A stretch of DNA of 64,000 nucleotides from contig NZ_POVL01000009.1 of NCBI RefSeq assembly GCF_002939185.1, forward strand, positions 1-64,000, in the 5' to 3' direction. How positions within the stretch are numbered: position 1 is the first letter of the stretch; every line of letters starts with the position of its first letter. Source of the stretch: Enterobacter sichuanensis (GTDB lineage Bacteria; Pseudomonadota; Gammaproteobacteria; Enterobacterales; Enterobacteriaceae). Below the pieces are notes generated by a model. That model did no database searches and was not told the origin of the DNA. It was given only the letters and a program-made list of their open reading frames with translations. Made by a program: the position numbers and the translations under genes. Positions 25,195-34,654 of this stretch are shown here, in pieces.

Positions 25195-25920
25195 ATGGCA
25201 ACATTAACTGCAAAAAATCTCGCGAAGGCCTATAAGGGCCGCCGTGTCGTAGAGGATGTCAGTCTGACCGTTAACTCCGGCGAAATTGTGGGTCTGCTTG
25301 GCCCTAACGGTGCGGGTAAAACGACAACCTTCTACATGGTCGTTGGCATTGTGCCGCGCGATGCTGGCAACATTGTCATTGATGATGAAGACATCAGCCT
25401 TCTGCCGCTGCATGCACGCGCACGCCGCGGGATCGGCTATTTGCCACAGGAAGCCTCCATTTTCCGTCGCCTTAGCGTTTACGATAACCTGATGGCGGTT
25501 CTGCAAATTCGTAACGATCTGACCAGCGAACAGCGTCAGGATCGTGCCAACGAGCTGATGGAAGAGTTCCACATTGAGCATCTGCGCGACAGCCTCGGTC
25601 AGGCACTGTCCGGTGGGGAACGCCGACGCGTTGAGATTGCGCGTGCACTGGCCGCAAACCCGAAATTTATCCTTCTGGATGAACCGTTTGCGGGTGTTGA
25701 TCCGATCTCCGTTATCGACATTAAACGTATCATTGAGCACCTGCGCGACAGCGGGCTTGGCGTGTTGATCACCGACCACAACGTGCGTGAAACGCTGGCC
25801 GTGTGTGAACGTGCGTATATTGTGAGCCAGGGTAACCTGATCGCCCACGGTACGCCGCAACAAATCCTCGAAGATGATCATGTTAAGCGCGTCTATCTTG
25901 GGGAAGACTTCAGACTCTGA
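25195..25920 (+). CDS. lptB: LptB, LPS export ATPase
   Basis: 241-residue cytoplasmic ABC ATPase that drives LPS extraction by LptFG. Walker [10 protein letters not shown] (near 36-44), Q loop LPQEAS, signature [10 protein letters not shown], Walker [14 protein letters not shown] and H loop ITDHN are present. It follows lptA by 6 bp. Its partners LptF and LptG are encoded 9 kb away in this window, which is not the E. coli layout. Confidence 0.98.
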   Translation: MATLTAKNLAKAYKGRRVVEDVSLTVNSGEIVGLLGPNGAGKTTTFYMVVGIVPRDAGNIVIDDEDISLLPLHARARRGIGYLPQEASIFRRLSVYDNLMAVLQIRNDLTSEQRQDRANELMEEFHIEHLRDSLGQALSGGERRRVEIARALAANPKFILLDEPFAGVDPISVIDIKRIIEHLRDSGLGVLITDHNVRETLAVCERAYIVSQGNLIAHGTPQQILEDDHVKRVYLGEDFRL

Positions 25921-25967
25921 TAGGGTAGAGGTAACGTAACGCCGAACCGGAGAAAAATGCTCTGAAC

Positions 25968-27401
25968 ATGAAGCAAGGTTTGCAATTAAGGCTCAGCCAA
26001 CAACTGGCAATGACGCCGCAGCTACAGCAGGCAATTCGCCTGTTGCAACTGTCCACGTTAGAACTTCAGCAGGAACTCCAGCAGGCGCTGGACAGTAACC
26101 CCCTGCTGGAACAAACCGATCTTCATGACGAGGTAGATACCCAGCAATCGCAGGATACAGAAGCGCTCGACACCGCGGATGCACTCGAACAAAAAGAGAT
26201 GCCGGACGAGCTTCCGCTGGATGCCAGCTGGGATGAGATCTACACCGCCGGAACCCCATCCGGAACGCGTGCGGACTACCAGGACGATGAGCTACCGGTC
26301 TATCAGGGAGAAACCACCCAGTCGCTTCAGGATTACCTGATGTGGCAGGTGGAACTGACCCCCTTCTCCGACACCGATCGTGCGATTGCCACATCCATTG
26401 TCGATGCCGTTGATGACACCGGCTATTTAACCGTCACGCTGGACGACATCCTCGAAAGCATGGGCGACGAAGAGATTGAGCTTGAGGAGGTTGAAGCCGT
26501 TCTGAAGCGCATTCAGCGTTTCGATCCGGTAGGCGTGGCCGCAAGAGATCTGCGCGACTGCCTGCTGATCCAGCTTTCTCAGTTCAGCAAAGAGACGCCG
26601 TGGCTCGATGAGGCGCGCTTAATCATCAGCGATCATCTGGATCTGTTGGCTAACCACGATTTCCGCACCCTGATGCGCGTCACGCGGCTGAAAGAAGATG
26701 TGCTGAAAGAAGCGGTGAATCTCATCCAGTCGCTCGATCCGCGCCCCGGTCAGTCGATCCAGACCAGCGAACCCGAATACGTGATCCCGGATGTGCTGGT
26801 CCGAAAACACAATGGCCGCTGGGTCGTTGAACTGAATTCTGACAGCATTCCTCGCCTGCAAATCAACCAGCAGTATGCCTCCATGTGCACCAGCGTGCGT
26901 AACGACTCCGACAATCAATATATTCGTAGCAATTTGCAGGAAGCGCGATGGTTGATCAAAAGTCTGGAGAGCCGTAATGATACGCTGCTTCGCGTCAGCC
27001 GCTGTATTGTCGAACAGCAGCAGGCGTTCTTTGAGCAGGGCGAAGAGTATATGAAACCGATGGTGCTGGCGGATATCGCTCAGGCCGTCGAGATGCATGA
27101 ATCAACCATTTCCCGTGTCACCACGCAGAAGTATCTGCACAGTCCACGCGGTATTTTTGAGCTTAAGTATTTCTTCTCCAGCCACGTTAATACCGAGGGT
27201 GGCGGCGAAGCGTCGTCAACCGCGATTCGTGCCCTGGTGAAGAAGTTGATCGCCGCGGAGAACCCCGCGAAGCCACTGAGTGACAGTAAGTTAACCACCA
27301 TGCTGTCCGAACAGGGTATTATGGTGGCACGTCGTACTGTCGCGAAGTATCGAGAGTCTTTATCCATTCCGCCGTCCAACCAGCGTAAACAGCTGGTCTG
27401 A
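25968..27401 (+). CDS. rpoN: RNA polymerase sigma-54 factor
   Basis: Directs RNA polymerase to -24/-12 promoters, activated by AAA+ enhancer proteins such as NtrC and PspF. The 477-residue protein has the Gln/Leu-rich region I (1-50), an acidic region II, the core-binding domain, and the RpoN box [10 protein letters not shown] at 454-463. Length equals E. coli. It follows lptB by 47 bp and precedes hpf and the PTS-Ntr genes. Confidence 0.98.
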   Translation: MKQGLQLRLSQQLAMTPQLQQAIRLLQLSTLELQQELQQALDSNPLLEQTDLHDEVDTQQSQDTEALDTADALEQKEMPDELPLDASWDEIYTAGTPSGTRADYQDDELPVYQGETTQSLQDYLMWQVELTPFSDTDRAIATSIVDAVDDTGYLTVTLDDILESMGDEEIELEEVEAVLKRIQRFDPVGVAARDLRDCLLIQLSQFSKETPWLDEARLIISDHLDLLANHDFRTLMRVTRLKEDVLKEAVNLIQSLDPRPGQSIQTSEPEYVIPDVLVRKHNGRWVVELNSDSIPRLQINQQYASMCTSVRNDSDNQYIRSNLQEARWLIKSLESRNDTLLRVSRCIVEQQQAFFEQGEEYMKPMVLADIAQAVEMHESTISRVTTQKYLHSPRGIFELKYFFSSHVNTEGGGEASSTAIRALVKKLIAAENPAKPLSDSKLTTMLSEQGIMVARRTVAKYRESLSIPPSNQRKQLV

Positions 27402-27423
27402 CACAACCGATAAGGAAGACACT

Positions 27424-27711
27424 ATGCAGCTCAACATCACTGGACAAAACGTCGAAATTACTGAGGCTTTACGCGACTTTGTGAATACGAAGTTTGCAAA
27501 ACTCGAGCAGTATTTCGAAAGGATCAACCAGGTCTATATTGTGTTGAAAGTGGAGAAAGTGACTCATATCTCGGATGCCACCCTGCATGTTAACGGGGGG
27601 GAACTTCATGCCAGTGCGGAAGGGCAAGACATGTACGCGGCTATCGACGGCTTGATTGATAAGCTTGCGCGACAGCTCAATAAACATAAAGATAAACTGA
27701 AACAACACTAA
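27424..27711 (+). CDS. hpf: Ribosome hibernation promoting factor
   Basis: 95-residue short-type HPF that, with RMF, helps form inactive 100S ribosome dimers in stationary phase. The beta-alpha-beta-beta-beta-alpha fold is recognisable from MQLNITGQNVEITEALRDF to the Lys-rich tail. A GGAAG ribosome site precedes the ATG. Between it and ptsN lies an 11-bp perfect hairpin that may separate expression of the two. Confidence 0.96.
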   Translation: MQLNITGQNVEITEALRDFVNTKFAKLEQYFERINQVYIVLKVEKVTHISDATLHVNGGELHASAEGQDMYAAIDGLIDKLARQLNKHKDKLKQH

Positions 27712-27739
27712 TTGTCCGGGCAGTTAACGGGTGCAGGAC

Positions 27740-27764
27740 GGCCTGTTGTGAAACACAACAGGCC
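27740..27764 (+). promoter_or_regulatory. Perfect hairpin in the hpf-ptsN intergenic RNA
   Basis: GGCCTGTTGTG and CACAACAGGCC form a perfect 11-bp stem with an AAA loop, followed by ATTTGT rather than a T run. It could be a weak terminator, an RNase E or III entry point, or a 3'-end stabiliser for hpf. Confidence 0.6.
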
Positions 27765-27793
27765 ATTTGTACAGTTAGCGCTTAGGTGAAATT

Positions 27794-28285
27794 ATGATGA
27801 ACAACGATTCCGCTCTTCAACTGAGCAATGTCCTTAACCAGGAATGTACCCGCAGTGCTGTTCACTGCCAGAGCAAAAAACGTGCGCTGGAGATCATCAG
27901 TGAGCTGGCCGCAAAACAGCTGGGCCTGCCGCCACAGGTGGTGTTCGAAGCGATCCTGACCCGTGAAAAAATGGGCAGTACCGGTATCGGCAACGGCATC
28001 GCCATCCCGCACGGCAAACTGGAAGAGGATACCCTGCGTGCCGTGGGTGTGTTTGTGCAGCTTGAAACACCCATCGCCTTCGATGCCATTGATAACCAGC
28101 CCGTCGATCTTCTCTTCGCGCTGCTGGTGCCTGCCGACCAGACGAAAACCCATCTGCATACGCTGTCGCTGGTCGCCAAACGTCTGGCCGATAAAACCAT
28201 TTGCCGCCGACTGCGCTCGGCCCAAAGTGATGAAGAGCTCTATCAGATTATCACTGAAGCAGAAGGCAATCAGGATGATGCATAA
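27794..28285 (+). CDS. ptsN: PTS-Ntr EIIA component
   Basis: Nitrogen phosphotransferase EIIA, phosphorylated by Npr; the unphosphorylated form controls potassium uptake (TrkA, KdpD) and other targets. The 163-residue protein has phosphoacceptor His73 in AIPHGKL and the family core REKMGSTGIGNG. A second ATG lies 3 bp inside; the first matches E. coli length. It is preceded by a perfect hairpin after hpf. Confidence 0.97.
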   Translation: MMNNDSALQLSNVLNQECTRSAVHCQSKKRALEIISELAAKQLGLPPQVVFEAILTREKMGSTGIGNGIAIPHGKLEEDTLRAVGVFVQLETPIAFDAIDNQPVDLLFALLVPADQTKTHLHTLSLVAKRLADKTICRRLRSAQSDEELYQIITEAEGNQDDA

Positions 28286-28330
28286 CCAGGAGATGGCCTT
28301 CACATCTGTTGTCCTGAGGAGAAACGGAAC

Positions 28331-29185
28331 ATGGTGCTGATGATTGTCAGTGGTCGTTCAGGGTCGGGGAAGTCCGTTGCTCTGCGCGCGCTGGAAGACA
28401 TGGGTTTTTACTGCGTAGATAATCTGCCAGTCGTGTTGCTGCCCGATCTGGCTCGCACGCTTGCGGAAAGACAAACCTCTGCCGCCGTCAGTATCGACGT
28501 TCGTAACATGCCTGAATCGCCTGAAATTTTTGAACAAGCAATGAGTAACCTGCCTGATGCGTTTTCGCCTCAGCTGCTGTTCCTTGATGCAGACCGCAAT
28601 ACCCTGATCCGTCGCTACAGCGATACCCGTCGTCTGCACCCGCTTTCCAGCAAGAACCTCTCTCTGGAGAGCGCTATCGACGAAGAGAGCGACCTGCTGG
28701 AGCCGCTGCGTTCACGCGCTGACCTGATTGTCGACACCTCTGAGATGTCCGTTCACGAGCTGGCGGAAATGCTGCGTACCCGGTTGCTGGGTAAGCGCGA
28801 GCGCGAACTGACGATGGTGTTCGAATCCTTTGGCTTTAAGCACGGGATTCCAATTGATGCGGATTATGTTTTCGACGTGCGCTTCCTGCCGAACCCGCAC
28901 TGGGATCCGAAACTGCGTCCCATGACCGGTCTGGATAAACCCGTCGCGGCCTTCCTCGACAGGCACACAGAAGTTCACAATTTTATCTACCAGACGCGAA
29001 GCTACCTTGAGCTATGGTTACCTATGCTGGAGACAAACAATCGCAGCTACCTGACGGTGGCGATTGGCTGTACCGGCGGTAAACATCGTTCGGTCTACAT
29101 CGCCGAACAGCTGGCCGACTATTTCCGCTCGCGCGGGAAGAACGTTCAGTCCCGTCATCGCACGCTGGAAAAACGTAAAACATGA
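28331..29185 (+). CDS. rapZ: RapZ, RNase adapter for GlmZ sRNA
   Basis: Senses glucosamine-6-phosphate and presents sRNA GlmZ to RNase E, so setting glmS expression. The 284-residue protein has an N-terminal P-loop GRSGSGKS at 8-15, a Walker B-like region, and a C-terminal RNA-binding domain with [15 protein letters not shown] and a basic tail ([10 protein letters not shown]). It overlaps npr by 4 bp. glmM, the next enzyme of that pathway, is in the same window. Confidence 0.97.
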   Translation: MVLMIVSGRSGSGKSVALRALEDMGFYCVDNLPVVLLPDLARTLAERQTSAAVSIDVRNMPESPEIFEQAMSNLPDAFSPQLLFLDADRNTLIRRYSDTRRLHPLSSKNLSLESAIDEESDLLEPLRSRADLIVDTSEMSVHELAEMLRTRLLGKRERELTMVFESFGFKHGIPIDADYVFDVRFLPNPHWDPKLRPMTGLDKPVAAFLDRHTEVHNFIYQTRSYLELWLPMLETNNRSYLTVAIGCTGGKHRSVYIAEQLADYFRSRGKNVQSRHRTLEKRKT

Positions 29186-29454
29186 CCGTAAAACAAACCG
29201 TTGAGATCACCAATAAGCTGGGCATGCACGCGCGCCCGGCGATGAAGCTGTTTGAACTGATGCAGGGTTTCGATGCGGAAGTTCTGCTGCGAAATGATGA
29301 AGGTACCGAAGCGGAAGCAAACAGCGTGATTGCGCTGCTGATGCTGGACTCCGCCAAAGGCCGCCAGATTGAAGTTGAAGCTACCGGCCCTCAGGAAGAG
29401 GAAGCGCTGGCGGCGGTGGTTGCGCTGTTTAACGCTGGTTTTGACGAAGACTAA
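29182..29454 (+). CDS. npr: PTS-Ntr phosphocarrier protein NPr
   Basis: HPr-like phosphocarrier that passes phosphate from EI-Ntr (PtsP) to PtsN. The 90-residue protein has the active-site His16 in KLGMHARPA and a Ser-type regulatory region replaced by the Npr form. It overlaps rapZ by 4 bp (ATGA) and ends the long operon; a REP element lies between it and the convergent mtgA. Confidence 0.97.
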   Translation: MTVKQTVEITNKLGMHARPAMKLFELMQGFDAEVLLRNDEGTEAEANSVIALLMLDSAKGRQIEVEATGPQEEEALAAVVALFNAGFDED

Positions 29455-29467
29455 CGCCTCATTTTCT

Positions 29468-29493
29468 GGCGGGTGGCGCTGCGCTTACCCGCC
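29468..29493. repeat. Single REP element
   Basis: GGCGGGTGGCGC...TTACCCGCC hairpin between the convergent npr and mtgA. Its last base abuts the mtgA stop codon, so on the mtgA mRNA the hairpin begins immediately after translation ends. Confidence 0.8.
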
Positions 29494-30219
29494 TTACATC
29501 AGCTGATTACGCTGCATAAACCCTTCCCCACCCAGCTGACGCATCTGACGCAGAATCCACGCCTGACGGCTTCGCACGTACCCTGACGGGGCACTGGCTT
29601 TAAAGCGGATAGGGTTAGGTAACACCGCGGCCAATAACGCCGCTTCAGACATACTCAACCGGCTGGCCGGTTTATTAAAATAGCGTTGTGCAGCCGCTTC
29701 CACGCCAAATACCCCATCGCCAAACTCAGCGATATTCAGGTAGACGGTCAGAATGCGCTTTTTACTCCAGACCGTTTCCATGCCCAGCGTCAGCCCCGCT
29801 TCCAGCCCTTTTCGTACCCAGCTGCGGCCGTCCCATAAAAACAGATTCTTTGCCGTCTGCTGTGACAGAGTTGATGCGCCGCGCACGCGGTTTTCGTGGC
29901 GTTCATTATGGGCCAGCGCCTTCTCTATGGCCGCGACGTCGAACCCCCAGTGTTCCGGGAATTTCTGATCCTCCGCCGCAATCACGGCCAGCCCCATAAA
30001 GGGCGAGATGTCGTCCATGCTCACCCAATCAGAATGCGCGACATAGCTGAAATCACCGGTAAACCATGCGCCGAGCTGACGTTCAACCATCACGGCAGAA
30101 AATGGCACGGGCAGAATGCTGAACAGGGCGAGTCCCCCGCCCCAGAAGACCGCCAGCACAAGAACGATGCGCAACAGGGTGCGCTTCACCCATGCGCCAG
30201 CACCGGATGGACGACTCAT
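29494..30219 (-). CDS. mtgA: Monofunctional biosynthetic peptidoglycan transglycosylase
   Basis: Inner-membrane GT51 glycosyltransferase that polymerises lipid II at the divisome. The 241-residue protein has an N-terminal membrane anchor (about 13-36), catalytic Glu83 in [14 protein letters not shown], and the GT51 motifs [17 protein letters not shown] and [14 protein letters not shown]. Its ATG overlaps the elbB stop by 3 bp, so the two leftward genes are coupled. Confidence 0.96.
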   Translation of the reverse strand: MSRPSGAGAWVKRTLLRIVLVLAVFWGGGLALFSILPVPFSAVMVERQLGAWFTGDFSYVAHSDWVSMDDISPFMGLAVIAAEDQKFPEHWGFDVAAIEKALAHNERHENRVRGASTLSQQTAKNLFLWDGRSWVRKGLEAGLTLGMETVWSKKRILTVYLNIAEFGDGVFGVEAAAQRYFNKPASRLSMSEAALLAAVLPNPIRFKASAPSGYVRSRQAWILRQMRQLGGEGFMQRNQLM

Positions 30220-30869
30220 TCAGCCAGCACCAGCACTCTGGCCACCAGCTTCTCAATACCCGTGGCCGCTTCTGCAATATTCTGCGCCAGCATATACGCA
30301 GGCGTGGTGACGATCTTATTGTCTTCGTCCACCACAATGTCATCCACCGGACAAGGCACGTGCTCGCCGCCCATATCTTCAATGACTTCCGCGGTATCAA
30401 TATCCGTCCCGATGGTCAGGCGCAGCGGGAAATCAAAAATGTTAGGCAGCATGGCGGGGGCGATGCAGATAAAGCCCAGCGGTTTTCCCGCCGCGTGCAT
30501 AGCCTGCGACAGCGTTTTTAGATGCGGATCGATCTGACACTCCGCCCCCTGGGTGGCAAACGTACTGAGATTTTTGGCCGCGCCAAACCCACCGGGCACA
30601 ATTAGCGCATCAAGCTCTGTGGCGTCTGCCTGAATAAGAGGGTGAATATTTCCGCGGGCAATACGCGCGGCCTCAACCAGTACGTTACGGGTTTCCGCCA
30701 TTGGCTCACCCGTGAGATGGTTAATCACATCCGCCTGATTTTTGTCCGGCGCAAAACAAATCACCTCTGCACCCTGTTTTGCCAGGGCCAGCAGCGTAAT
30801 GACGGCTTCATGTATTTCAGAGCCATCGTAAACACCGCATCCACTCAGCACGACACCAATCTTTTTCAT
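30216..30869 (-). CDS. elbB: ElbB, DJ-1/PfpI-family protein (glyoxalase)
   Basis: 217-residue protein of the ES1/DJ-1-like superfamily, with reported glyoxalase activity in E. coli. The N-terminal [20 protein letters not shown], the nucleophile-elbow region [10 protein letters not shown] and the [12 protein letters not shown] stretch match the family. An AGGA precedes a pair of adjacent ATGs (30872 and 30869); the second gives the E. coli N-terminus. It is followed by mtgA and lies upstream of nothing but the arcZ promoter. Confidence 0.95.
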   Translation of the reverse strand: MKKIGVVLSGCGVYDGSEIHEAVITLLALAKQGAEVICFAPDKNQADVINHLTGEPMAETRNVLVEAARIARGNIHPLIQADATELDALIVPGGFGAAKNLSTFATQGAECQIDPHLKTLSQAMHAAGKPLGFICIAPAMLPNIFDFPLRLTIGTDIDTAEVIEDMGGEHVPCPVDDIVVDEDNKIVTTPAYMLAQNIAEAATGIEKLVARVLVLAE

Positions 30870-30988
30870 CATGAGGATCCTTTTCTGCAACTTGCTGAAG
30901 CACATTAATAATTTTGATTAAAACGCTATGCTTCACACATTTCACTGATTCATGTAACAAACCATTTAAGATTTGCTATCTTATCTGC

Positions 30989-31111
30989 GTGCGGCCTAAA
31001 TTTTTCAGGCGGCGCCGATTCGAAAAATACTTGAAAAAACAGGCGCAGCCACAATTTCCCTGGTGTTGGCGCAGTATTCGCGCACCCCGGTTAAGCCGGG
31101 GTCATTTTTTT
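30989..31111 (+). ncRNA. arcZ: Hfq-dependent small RNA ArcZ
   Basis: Between elbB and arcB, as in E. coli, the plus strand begins GTGCGGCCT and ends with the conserved seed TTTCCCTGGTGTTGGCGC (about 31055-31072), then the terminator ACCCCGG-ttaag-CCGGGGT and eight T residues. A -10-like TATCTT lies at 30977-30982. In E. coli ArcZ is processed to its 3' part, activates rpoS translation, represses flhDC and others, and is repressed by ArcA. The 5' half differs more from E. coli than the 3' half. An AT-rich TTAATAATTTTGATTAA stretch at about 30904-30920 may be an ArcA site. Confidence 0.93.
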
Positions 31112-33436
31112 TCTGGTATCGACCCAGGCTTTAAGCACCGCAACATCGTTTTGCCACTCTTGTTTCATCTCTTCAACCCAATCACCCACGTTATCTTCCC
31201 ATGCAGGTAAATCAGGCGACTGAATCTGTTGACCCAGCTGCTGCAGGTGGCGCAGGCCGACCGAGCCGGCCGCACCTTTGATTTTATGTCCTTCTTCCAC
31301 GATGCCCTTCTGGTCGCGCGCGGTCAGGTTGGACTCCAGCACACTCAGATAGCCTGGCATCATTTTTTCGAACACCGCCAGACCGTCGGTAATCAGTTTC
31401 GGGCCAACCAGATCGATATACTGCTCCAGCATCGCGGTATCGAGTATCGTTTGGGCTTTTGCGCTATCAACAGACGTCATGGTGCTCTCCTCTTCATCAT
31501 GGGTATCCCAGAACTTCTTGATCATAGCGGTCAAAGCAGGCACCGCCAGCGGCTTGCTGAGCACATCGTCCATACCGGCATCGAGATACTCTTTTTTATC
31601 TTTCAGTACGTTCGCCGTCAGCGCAACCAGCGGCGGCAGCTCATCGGCCGCGTACTGACGCGTCAGCTCACGGGAGATATCAAGCCCGGTCATATCCGGC
31701 AGTTGAATATCCAGCAGAACGAGGTCGTATTCACCCGGTTTAAACATCTCCAGCGCGGCTTTGCCCGTCATCGCGACATCCACGCTGTTGCCCAGTTTTT
31801 CCAGCACCGAGCGCGCCACAATCACGTTCAGCTCGATGTCTTCCACCAGCAGGACATGCAGCGCAGGCAGCGGCATATCGTCGTCTTCAAAGGTATCCTC
31901 AACCTCTTCCGCCACCGCCGGAGCATGCACCGTCAGGGTGAACGTCGAGCCTTTGCCCGGCTGACTGGCAACGGTGATATCCCCGCCCATGCTCTTCGCC
32001 AGCCGTTTCGACACCGCCAGGCCAATGCCCGTACCGGTAGCCGGTTTCCCGCCGTTGCTGTCTTTCACCTGGTAGTACATGGCAAAGATTTTGTCCTGCT
32101 CCTCCTGCGGAATACCAATCCCGGAATCCTCAACCTCAAAGTGCAGCATGTCACCGTCGTCATAGCGGACACGCACGGCCACCTGCCCCTTCTGGGTAAA
32201 CTTTACCGCGTTGCTGATCAGGTTCCACAGGATCTGACGCAGACGCGTACCGTCAGTCACCACTTTATGCGGCAGCGGCAGGGTTGGCTCCATGACAAAG
32301 CTCAGTCCCTTCTGCTGCGCCTGCAGGCCGGACAGGTTTTCCAGATCCGCAAGGAAGCTGGTGAAATCAACCGGCTGATTATCAAGCTGAACTTTTCGGC
32401 GCTCCATTTTATCCATATCAATAATATCGTTGAAGATATTCCCCAGCGTGACCGCCGAGACATGGATAGTTTTGAGGTATTTTTCCTGCTCCGCGGTCAG
32501 GTCGGTATCCAGCAGAAAGCGGCTCAACCCGACGATACCATTCAGCGGCGTACGCAATTCGTGGCTAATGGTAGAGATAAAGGTGGTCTTATCGCGGCTG
32601 GCACGCTCCAGGGCATCCTGATAGCGCTTACGCTCGGTAATGTCGCGGCCAAAGCCCATCAAGCCGTGGCGTTTCCCCACGCGGTCATAGTAGGGGACCT
32701 TACGGATCTCAAAGCAGGCTTTGCGTCCGTCCGGATAATCCAGCCACTGTTCATAGGTCAGCGAGACATTGTGACGGAACACTTTTTCGTCCGTTTCCAT
32801 AACCTTGGCGGCCGCCTCTTCAGAGTAAACGTCCTGCGGCTTCAGGTGGATAAGCTGCTTCTCGCTTTTCCCGGTGAGCAGCTCCATAGCGCGGTTACAG
32901 CCGGAAAACTCTTTATCTTCATTGCGGTAGAACACCAGATCCGGCGACGCGTCCAGAAACGAACGCAGGAAAGAGGATTGCTGTTCAAGCTGGATCTGCG
33001 TGACCTCACGCTCTTTCATTTCGATTTTCAGCTGCTCAAGCGTGGCCTGACGCTCGGCTTCCGCCTTCTCACGATCCGAAATCTCCTGATTGAGCTGCGC
33101 AATGTTGTCTTTGAGCTGAACGTTAAGCTTCAGGTCGCGCTCGCGCATCTCTTCCAGTTTATCGACCAGTTTTGACAAACGCTGACGGGACTCTTCCAGT
33201 TGTTCAACTACCACAGACAGGAAATAGACCGCCCAGGGAGTAATCAGCAAGCCAAAGAAGATAGAGCGGATGACGTCGATACTCTCGACCTGACCATGCA
33301 GAACCATGGTGACGGCCATTTGCACGACGATGGCCAGAACGACCAGCGCCAGCGCAAGCAGCATGGAGAAACGCACCAGCCCAAGCTTCATCATCAGGTC
33401 GACGTAATACTGGGCAAGCATTCGAATTTGCTTCAT
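31091..33436 (-). CDS. arcB: Aerobic respiration sensor-response kinase ArcB
   Basis: Inner-membrane hybrid kinase that phosphorylates ArcA under microaerobic conditions. The 781-residue protein has two membrane helices (about 23-41 and 58-77), a coiled linker, a PAS domain with redox cysteines Cys180 and Cys241, His292 in ISHELRTPLNG, an HATPase domain, a receiver with Asp in LLDIQLPDM, and an HPt domain with EEGHKIKGAAGS. Its last codons lie within the ArcZ terminator on the opposite strand, so the tail is MTPA after two Lys. Upstream it is now preceded by lptG rather than yhcC. Confidence 0.97.
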   Translation of the reverse strand: MKQIRMLAQYYVDLMMKLGLVRFSMLLALALVVLAIVVQMAVTMVLHGQVESIDVIRSIFFGLLITPWAVYFLSVVVEQLEESRQRLSKLVDKLEEMRERDLKLNVQLKDNIAQLNQEISDREKAEAERQATLEQLKIEMKEREVTQIQLEQQSSFLRSFLDASPDLVFYRNEDKEFSGCNRAMELLTGKSEKQLIHLKPQDVYSEEAAAKVMETDEKVFRHNVSLTYEQWLDYPDGRKACFEIRKVPYYDRVGKRHGLMGFGRDITERKRYQDALERASRDKTTFISTISHELRTPLNGIVGLSRFLLDTDLTAEQEKYLKTIHVSAVTLGNIFNDIIDMDKMERRKVQLDNQPVDFTSFLADLENLSGLQAQQKGLSFVMEPTLPLPHKVVTDGTRLRQILWNLISNAVKFTQKGQVAVRVRYDDGDMLHFEVEDSGIGIPQEEQDKIFAMYYQVKDSNGGKPATGTGIGLAVSKRLAKSMGGDITVASQPGKGSTFTLTVHAPAVAEEVEDTFEDDDMPLPALHVLLVEDIELNVIVARSVLEKLGNSVDVAMTGKAALEMFKPGEYDLVLLDIQLPDMTGLDISRELTRQYAADELPPLVALTANVLKDKKEYLDAGMDDVLSKPLAVPALTAMIKKFWDTHDEEESTMTSVDSAKAQTILDTAMLEQYIDLVGPKLITDGLAVFEKMMPGYLSVLESNLTARDQKGIVEEGHKIKGAAGSVGLRHLQQLGQQIQSPDLPAWEDNVGDWVEEMKQEWQNDVAVLKAWVDTRKKMTPA

Positions 33437-33534
33437 AGAGGATCCCTTCACGACTTTATCGCTCAATAATACTCAAATTCGCGGCGGGACGTTGAAGGTT
33501 GTGAGAAAAAGTGCGGGGTGAAACAGGAGATTAG

Positions 33535-33562
33535 CCTCGCTCCCGGGTAACCGGAAGCGAGG
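33535..33562 (-). terminator. Hairpin after lptG
   Basis: CCTCGCT-c-CCGG and CCGG-a-AGCGAGG pair around GTAA with one mismatch, 10 bp after the lptG stop. No good T tract on the minus strand, so readthrough into arcB is possible. Confidence 0.6.
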
Positions 33563-33571
33563 AGAGGTCAA

Positions 33572-34654
33572 TCAGGAGCGTTTAAGCAACAGCCAGAGGC
33601 TGATCAGGAGGAAACTGGCGCTTGGCAGCAGCGCGCCAATAATTGGCGGAATGCCATACACCAGCGTCAATGGACCGAAGATCTGATCGAGCACGTAGAA
33701 CACAAAGCCGAAGCTGATACCGGTGACAACGCGCACCCCCATCGGCACACTGCGCAGCGGGCCGAAGATAAACGACAGCGCCATCAGCATCATCACCGCC
33801 ACGGACATCGGCTGGAAGATTTTGCTCCACATGTTGAGCTGATAACGTCCCGCATCCTGGCCGCTCGACTTCAGGTATTTCACATAGTTGTGTAAACCGC
33901 TGATGGAAAGCGCGTCAGGATCCAGCGCCACGACCCCGAGCTTATCGGGCGTGAGGTTGGTCTTCCACGTACCAGACACCGTCTGAGAACCGGTGATCTG
34001 TTTCGGATCTCTCAGGTCAGACTCATCAACCTGCGACAAACGCCACTGCTTATGTTCAGGGTCAAACTTCGCCGAAGAGGCGTGTTTAACTGACTGCAAG
34101 CGGCGCTGGTCATTGAAGGCGTAGATGCTCACACCGCCTAACTCATCATCGCCTTTTACGCGTTCGATGTAGACGAAGCTGTTGCCATCTTTCGCCCATA
34201 ACCCTTGCTGAGTGGAAAGCAGAGAACCACCGTACATCGCCTGAGCGCGGTAGTTACGCGCCATCTGTTCACCCTGCGGCGCAACCCACTCACCGATCGC
34301 CATGGTCAACAGCACCAGCGGGATCGCGGTTTTCATTACCGACAACGCAACCTGCATACGGGTAAAACCCGATGCCTGCATAACCACCAGTTCACTGCGC
34401 TGCGCCAGCATCCCCAGCCCCAGCAGCGCACCCAGCAGCGCCGCCATCGGGAAGAAGATCTGCACATCTTTCGGCACGCTGAGCAAGGTATACATTCCCG
34501 CGCCGAGCGCGTCATAACTTCCCTGCCCGGCTTTTTTCAGCTGGTCGACAAATTTGATAATGCCGGAGAGCGACACCAGCATGAACAACGTCATCATGAT
34601 GGTGGTAAAAATGGTTTTACCGATATAGCGATCAAGAACGCCAAACGCCTGCAT
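33572..34654 (-). CDS. lptG: LptG, LPS export permease
   Basis: One of two permease subunits of LptB2FG, which lifts LPS out of the inner membrane. The 360-residue protein has three N-terminal and three C-terminal membrane helices (about 10-120 and 270-360) around a periplasmic jellyroll. It shares one base with lptF (TAATG). In E. coli it ends against yjgR; here its 3' end faces the start of arcB, with the two transcripts in the same direction. Confidence 0.97.
   Translation of the reverse strand: MQAFGVLDRYIGKTIFTTIMMTLFMLVSLSGIIKFVDQLKKAGQGSYDALGAGMYTLLSVPKDVQIFFPMAALLGALLGLGMLAQRSELVVMQASGFTRMQVALSVMKTAIPLVLLTMAIGEWVAPQGEQMARNYRAQAMYGGSLLSTQQGLWAKDGNSFVYIERVKGDDELGGVSIYAFNDQRRLQSVKHASSAKFDPEHKQWRLSQVDESDLRDPKQITGSQTVSGTWKTNLTPDKLGVVALDPDALSISGLHNYVKYLKSSGQDAGRYQLNMWSKIFQPMSVAVMMLMALSFIFGPLRSVPMGVRVVTGISFGFVFYVLDQIFGPLTLVYGIPPIIGALLPSASFLLISLWLLLKRS

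Noticed and set aside
31229-33175. 648-codon plus-strand frame opposite arcB
   Set aside because: Shadow of arcB; it would also collide with ArcZ, and has no motif.
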